Source: Chrysomallon squamiferum
Taxonomy: Eukaryota > Mollusca > Gastropoda > Neomphalida > Peltospiridae
Direction: 5' to 3'
Length of the DNA stretch: 53,500 nucleotides
Assembly: GCA_012295275.1 (NCBI GenBank)
Contig: CM022666.1
Span: 7,008,265-7,061,764 of the forward strand
Part shown: positions 48,891 through 53,500 of the stretch, piece by piece
Layout of the letters: each line of letters starts with the position of its first letter
Numbering within the stretch: position 1 is the first letter of the stretch
Notes under the pieces: generated by a model
The model's input: the letters and a program-made list of their open reading frames with translations, nothing else
Told to the model about the DNA's origin: nothing
Databases searched by the model: none
Made by a program: the position numbers and the translations under genes

Positions 48891-51366
48891 TATCTAAATA
48901 AATGGTATTGGTACTTGGTTAAGAAATATAAAGTAGTTTAACAGAGGACGAAAGCCCTGGTGGTTTAATACATTTTGTTTAATATCAAATAAACCCACCG
49001 TTTATAAGATGTGAAACCTGCAGATGAAACAGCGAGGACTGTTTTTATCCTTTCGTATGTGTATGTCTGTCCATGTGTGTGTGTGTGTGTGAGTGTGTTT
49101 GTGTTTGTGAGTATTTCTGTGAGTGACTATATGCTAGTATCTTTCTGCATATGTTTGTAGATGTGTCTATGTCTTTACTTAAGTGTGTGTGTGTGTAAAA
49201 ACCTCTGTGAAACTGGATTACAAACTAGATATACACAAATTGGACTGACACTGTAACCTATCATGAGCGAAACTGATGTTCTTAACCACTGAGATTTAAG
49301 TTAAAACTTCTAATTATTTATTAGTATGGGAAGTTGAGTTTTTCCTACTTACAGTTTGTTTAAAGAGTTTGAAGCTAACTGTGATTATTATTTCAATTGT
49401 TTTATATAACATCTTTATTCATAAGATCATAAATTCATAAACACTGAACATTACAATTAAATAAAATTAGTTAAATATTTGTAATTATTAAATTACAAAA
49501 AGTTAAAATACATTAAATATGATGAATAAAAACAAATAAATAGAAAAACTCTTTAAACACAAATTAAAAGTAACTACCAACTTCAAGTGACTGAAGTGTT
49601 TGGTAATGAAAAGGTAGCATTATCAATACTGGCAGTGTTAACAGTCAGTGTACTTTTATGTGGTGTTACTAAAAATAGAAGTAGTAAATTAAAACTAAAC
49701 ATTATTAGTGTTGTATTTTAGGAAATGGTGATGAAGAAGGTATTTTTAAACTTTTTTTATTTTGTATTTATTTATTATTATTCGTTTGTCAATAGAGTAA
49801 ATTGAAATCAAAAGTTATTAATGATGCACTGTTATGAATTGTTACATAAAATGAAATGAAGAGAGATTTAATACTGTTGTTCAGATTTTTTTTTTTTAAA
49901 AATAACATTTTGTAAGGTTTGATTTTTGCTAAGTAGAGGGTTTTTTTTTTTCTTTTTTTGTTGTGTATAATTTTAATACAAAAAATACAACAAAAAAAAA
50001 ACATAAAATTTTGTTTTAAAACAGCTGAATTACTAATCTGAAACTAAACAAATTTAATAACATACTATTACTCCTCCAGAATTTTAAAATCTGAAATCAA
50101 ATTATCTTAAAAAATGTCAAATAATTTTTCTGTCATTATTTAATATAAGAATGAAAGCACTAGACACTATCATACAGATATGGATAAAAAATGTTTGGTT
50201 GAAAGATAGTTTTTTTAATACATCTTCCAAAATATAGTATTTTTTTTTTTTTTTTTTTTTTTTTTGGTTTCTGGGAGATCTTTTATTATGTAAAGGCCAA
50301 AAAAATGAAAATGAATAAATAAATTCCAGTAAGAAAATGAAAAAGTCTGCTGCACGTTAATCAAAGAAAACAAATCTGTCAAAAAGACATATTACAAGAG
50401 GCATCAAAAGTTATTAAATTTAAACTGAAAGCAAATTACAGAGAAATAAAATAAGTGACACTGAAATTTTGTATAACACATACTTTAAACTGTATGGAAA
50501 TTTAATATTTATTTACAAGGTTGCCTCAATTTACAACAAATTTTTTTTTTTTTTTTTTTTTTTTATTATGGTTGAATTTATTGCTGAATTATTTTTTAAT
50601 TAATTGTTGTTTCTTTTATTTCTTTTCTCCCAACCCCTTATCAATTATCAATTTTTATTATTTATTTACTTTTTTTTTAAAAAGCAAATAAGAATACTTA
50701 AATATTCTTATTGGTTATTATTTTTTAAATAGTATTATTATTTCTTACTTTTTTAGAATTATTATTACTATTACTAGTACTAGTATTTTTTATTATTTTT
50801 AAATTTTAGATTATTTACTTCTTTTTTTTTTTTTGTAGGAGCAATTAAAAAACCTTCAATATTTTAATGACATAAAATGATGTTTGGAAAATTAATAAAT
50901 GAGAAACCTGTAATTTTCTAAAAAATGAAAAGTGTCTTTTTGTTATCTACTGATTTGAGTGCTGTTTACACTTCTGTAGCATCAACAGAAAAAATTATAA
51001 CTCTTTTCAAACATCCAAGTAAACGACTTTCAAATACTTCTCACTTTTTAATTATTATCATTTGTTAATAAAATGCAGTTTGCATGCTTTCACATCCTTA
51101 TATTCACCTCTTATAACAGCTGGAATTGTCAACAAGAAGCCTTTCTAATAATGTGTCCAGTTAGTTATTTTAAAATAATATATTTAATATGTAATAGCTA
51201 TTACACTGAGTATTAGAATGGGAAAATACAAAAAAAATTTTGATTGTGAAATATTTCCAGATAAGTTAGCTAGGACCACAATTAAAATCAACTTATTGTA
51301 AAAAATCATTTTAAACCAGGAAATACCGTTTTTCATTTTAAAATTGTTTTTCGTTACAAAACTTAC

Positions 51367-51581
51367 CGCCACATGTAAGAGTTTTCTGATGGCCTGGTTG
51401 TTGCCTGAGCCGCAGTAGGCCATGGCGATGGTGTACATGCCTGACCAGCGGAGTATGGGGTCTTTGTCTCGTGTCAAGCTCTCAATCAGGGCCGGGCTTC
51501 TTCCAAACGTCCATACATTGTTAGTGCAATCCCAATAGCCAAGCCCCTCAGGATTTTTTCATGTTGTGTTTCTTGGGCATA
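51367..51581 (-). CDS. PSMD1: PSMD1/Rpn2 exon with apparent 1-base deletion
   Basis: 215 bases, phase 0 at both ends once one missing base is allowed (72 codons). The first part reads [29 protein letters not shown] and, after the frame change, [41 protein letters not shown]; both halves align closely with human PSMD1. Between Ala (51495-51497) and the Leu codon at 51487-51489 there are five bases where the family has six, so as written the frame reaches TGA just after EEARP. The gap lies in a G/C-run-rich string, typical of an assembly indel. The exon covers two to three PC repeats. Acceptor ATATTGCAG; donor GTAAGT. Confidence 0.93.
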
Positions 51582-52107
51582 CTGCAATATAAAGAATGCA
51601 ACCTGTACGTCTTTGGGTTTGTTATTTGTCTGGGTTTTTATTATGTCTTGTTTATTTGTTCCTGTATATGCTGTCTTTGTGTCTATCTGTATACACAATG
51701 TCATGATTATTTATCTCTCTCTGCATGAGTAATTTCATATATATTTAAAGATATTTGTCAATACATATTGCAAAATAGCAACAACAAAAATTCCTTTAAA
51801 GTGTGTTAAAATATCTTAACATTAAGAATACTCAGTCTTTCCAAATGTTTTATATCTGATAAAAGCACACACCAGCCCTCCCTATGTTACTTTCTGTGAA
51901 TTATTAGTAGTTTTTTTTTTCATACTCTTATTTCCCCAATTCTTAATCAGAGATATTGGCTGTCTTGGCAATGTATTTTTTAAGTTTCATTAATTTACTT
52001 AAATACAAGAAGACTCCTCAATCGTCCATGCAGGCAGGCTGGTAACAGACATTTTGTACTTTAATTCTAAAACTTTAAAAAGTGATAAGAGAAATAAATA
52101 AACGTAC
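51582..52107 (-). other. PSMD1 intron
   Basis: 526 bases between a GTACGT donor and the ATATTGCAG acceptor. AT-rich, with no gene or notable repeat inside. Confidence 0.85.
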
Positions 52108-52184
52108 GGCAACCATGTCTTCGATAGCAGTAGCAGACTTGGTGCCCAGCATCACCAGACCCATAGCCAAACCAGCAGCTTCTC
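52108..52184 (-). CDS. PSMD1: PSMD1/Rpn2 exon (GEAAGLAMGLVMLGTKSATAIEDMVA)
   Basis: 77 bases. It completes the split Gly codon begun by the previous exon and ends in phase 0. The product matches human [26 protein letters not shown], one PC repeat with the Gly/Ala/Leu pattern of the toroid helices that scaffold other 19S subunits. The acceptor is ACTTTTCAG and the donor GTACGT. It joins directly to [10 protein letters not shown] of the following exon. Identity to the family is high over its whole length. Confidence 0.95.
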
Positions 52185-52713
52185 CTGAAAAGTAATGTTT
52201 TGTAAATTGTAACTATAGTTGTGTGTGTGTAAAGACAGGTTGAAGGTATTTTCTGTAGTTAATAGGATTAGTTAATGTTATTTAGTTCCATTTAAAGTGT
52301 TGGAATGAATTTATAACTGATTAAGAAAACAATGATAGGATGTCATCTTTTAGTCATAATAAAAAAAATTGATTTATAATATATTAAATGATATACAATA
52401 AATATAGAATATTTATTTATCATAGAATGAAATAAAATAAATTAGTGTAAAATAGTGATTTAATATTTCAGACATTTTAAAAAGTTTATTGAAAAAAGGT
52501 AATTAGTTTTGAAAAATCTGTTAAAGTGTTCTTTCAGTTGCCAAAAAATGTTACATATTCTGTATCCTTTGCTAAAATTATTAATTTATTAGTTTTTCAA
52601 TTCAGATGAATTAATGTTTTATAAAAGAAAAATATTGCCTCCATAGTCCATTTGTAAATAGTTTAAGTATCGGTAAAAACACAATTGTTTTTTTATAAAA
52701 TATTTTGTTTTAC
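52185..52713 (-). other. PSMD1 intron
   Basis: 529 bases, AT-rich, between a GTAAAA donor and a TTTTCAG acceptor. A short GT patch lies near 52219-52230. No other feature was seen. Confidence 0.85.
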
Positions 52714-52764
52714 CTGTGACTGCATCATCCTGATACAGATTAAACTTCAACTGCTCATAAATGT
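52714..52764 (-). CDS. PSMD1: PSMD1/Rpn2 exon (IYEQLKFNLYQDDAVT)
   Basis: 51 bases with split codons at both ends: two bases complete an Asp codon and one base begins a Gly codon. It encodes (D)IYEQLKFNLYQDDAVT(G), matching human DVYDLLKTNLYQDDAVTG. This links two PC repeats. The acceptor is TTTTTTCAG after a good T-rich tract, and the donor is GTAAAA. The exon is too small to stand out on its own, but phase and homology on both sides confirm it. Confidence 0.94.
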
Positions 52765-53061
52765 CTGAAAAAAAGAGAAAAGAAACAATTATTACAGCTA
52801 ACAAATACTAGATTTTTAATTATTATTTTTAGTAGTAGTAGTAGTAGCAGTAGTACCAGCAGTAGTATCAGTAGGAGAAGAAGTAGTAGTAGCAATAGTA
52901 GTAGCAGTAGAAGTAGTAGTAGAAATAAAGACGGTATTTCACTTGTTTTCTTTGTGAGTCCTGGATCTTACAACAGAAAGCATGCGACTGCTGATCAATA
53001 CTACAAAATTATTCATTAAAAATTGGAATTTTAACAAATCTAGTTAAAAATAAATGTTCAC
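52765..53061 (-). other. PSMD1 intron with AGT triplet repeat
   Basis: 297 bases containing a degenerate (AGT)n/(AGC)n trinucleotide block at about 52830-52922 on the plus strand, flanked by a GTGAAC donor and a TTTTTTCAG acceptor. Confidence 0.85.
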
Positions 53062-53122
53062 CTTGTCGTGCAGTGCCCATAGCAGCCAGTCCAACTCCCA
53101 GACAACCTCCATGTCTAACCAT
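53062..53122 (-). CDS. PSMD1: PSMD1/Rpn2 exon (MVRHGGCLGVGLAAMGTARQ)
   Basis: 61 bases, the most upstream PSMD1 exon in the window. It starts in phase 0 and ends with the first base of an Asp codon completed by the next exon. The product matches human MLRHGGSLGLGLAAMGTARQD, the Gly/Ala-rich core of a PC repeat. The acceptor is TTTCCACAG and the donor GTGAAC. The leading ATG is an internal Met, not the gene's start. Earlier exons must lie to the right of the window. Confidence 0.94.
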
Positions 53123-53500
53123 CTGTGGAAACCAGAAAACAAAACAAAAACTAAATAAAATACTGTTACATACAACACTGAGAAAATAAAGTTTAAATCT
53201 AGTTTCACAATGTCACAGTGGCTAATTTTCTATTACCCACTGTTAGACATATAGTAATTCAGAAATTATTTAAAAAAAAAAAAAAAAAATAATTCTCTGC
53301 AGCAGCAAGTCTTTTGCTGAATTACCCTTCCCATAGACAGTAAAAACATGAACAATAATCTCTGATATATAAATGTCACAGCATATAGGCTGGAATATGA
53401 AGTACATATTCAAGCTCTTGAAACTATTTTAGTCAAATTAATTCATATTCTTTTCAGCTAGTAATTACTTGAAGCACATGGAAGTGAATGAAGTGTGTTA
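53123..53500 (-). other. Upstream PSMD1 intron (partial)
   Basis: AT-rich sequence with an A-run at 53271-53289. No further exon was recognised before the window ends. Confidence 0.7.

Larger units (their letters stand above)
45648..51366 (-). other. PSMD1 intron (5.7 kb) with many repeats
   Basis: Bounded by a GTAAGT donor at its 51366 side and a TTGCAG acceptor at its 45648 side. Contains (TA)n at 45800-45828, a CA patch at 46184-46202, (GT)n at 46626-46693, (CAAA)n at 47306-47331, the 118-bp array at 48145-48740, (AAT)n/(AAAT)n at 48838-48890, GT patches at 49075-49096, and T-runs at 47410-47429, 50240-50265 and 50541-50564. A degenerate SINE-like CAGTGGTTAAGAAC on the minus strand lies near 49275-49297. 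No further gene was seen. Confidence 0.8.

Overview
This is an AT-rich, intron-dominated stretch of an animal genome with very little coding sequence. It is packed with microsatellites, homopolymer runs and decayed tandem repeats. The two genes recognised are animal genes with GT-AG introns. The receptor resembles molluscan 5-HT2 receptors, and long introns with abundant short tandem repeats fit a cephalopod, probably an octopus. That placement is an inference; no marker in the window fixes the species.

Coding content. (1) 26379-28423, + strand: the long 3' exon of a serotonin 5-HT2-type GPCR, running from extracellular loop 1 to the stop codon, with a third intracellular loop of about 445 residues. 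Its upstream exons were not found. (2) 45583-53122, - strand: five consecutive exons of the 26S proteasome subunit PSMD1/Rpn2 (53062-53122, 52714-52764, 52108-52184, 51367-51581, 45583-45647). They join in phase and cover its proteasome/cyclosome repeats. The 51367-51581 exon carries an apparent 1-base deletion. The next PSMD1 exon was not found between 45.6 kb and the receptor, nor further left.

Organisation. The receptor and PSMD1 are on opposite strands and run towards each other. In vertebrates HTR2B lies antisense inside a PSMD1 intron. The layout here fits the same nested arrangement: the receptor would sit inside a PSMD1 intron of at least 45 kb that begins at 45582 and leaves the window on the left. 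This is the most interesting observation in the window, and it depends on where the missing PSMD1 3' exons lie.

Region by region. 1-26 kb: non-coding; GT, CA, GA, CT, AAT and AAAT microsatellites, several decayed tandem arrays (3.4-3.8, 5.0-5.4, 9.1-9.6, 17.5-17.7 and 18.1-19.5 kb, the last with a 142-bp higher-order unit), and an inverted pair of one dispersed repeat (2.7 and 8.0 kb). 25.8-26.4 kb: an ATT-rich array abutting the receptor splice acceptor. 26.4-28.4 kb: receptor exon. 28.4-45.6 kb: non-coding, with a Tigger/pogo-like MITE (39733-40436), long GA tracts and further decayed arrays. 45.6-53.5 kb: PSMD1 exons and introns, including a five-copy array of about 118 bp at 48.1-48.7 kb. 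No rRNA, tRNA gene, CRISPR array or viral gene was recognised.
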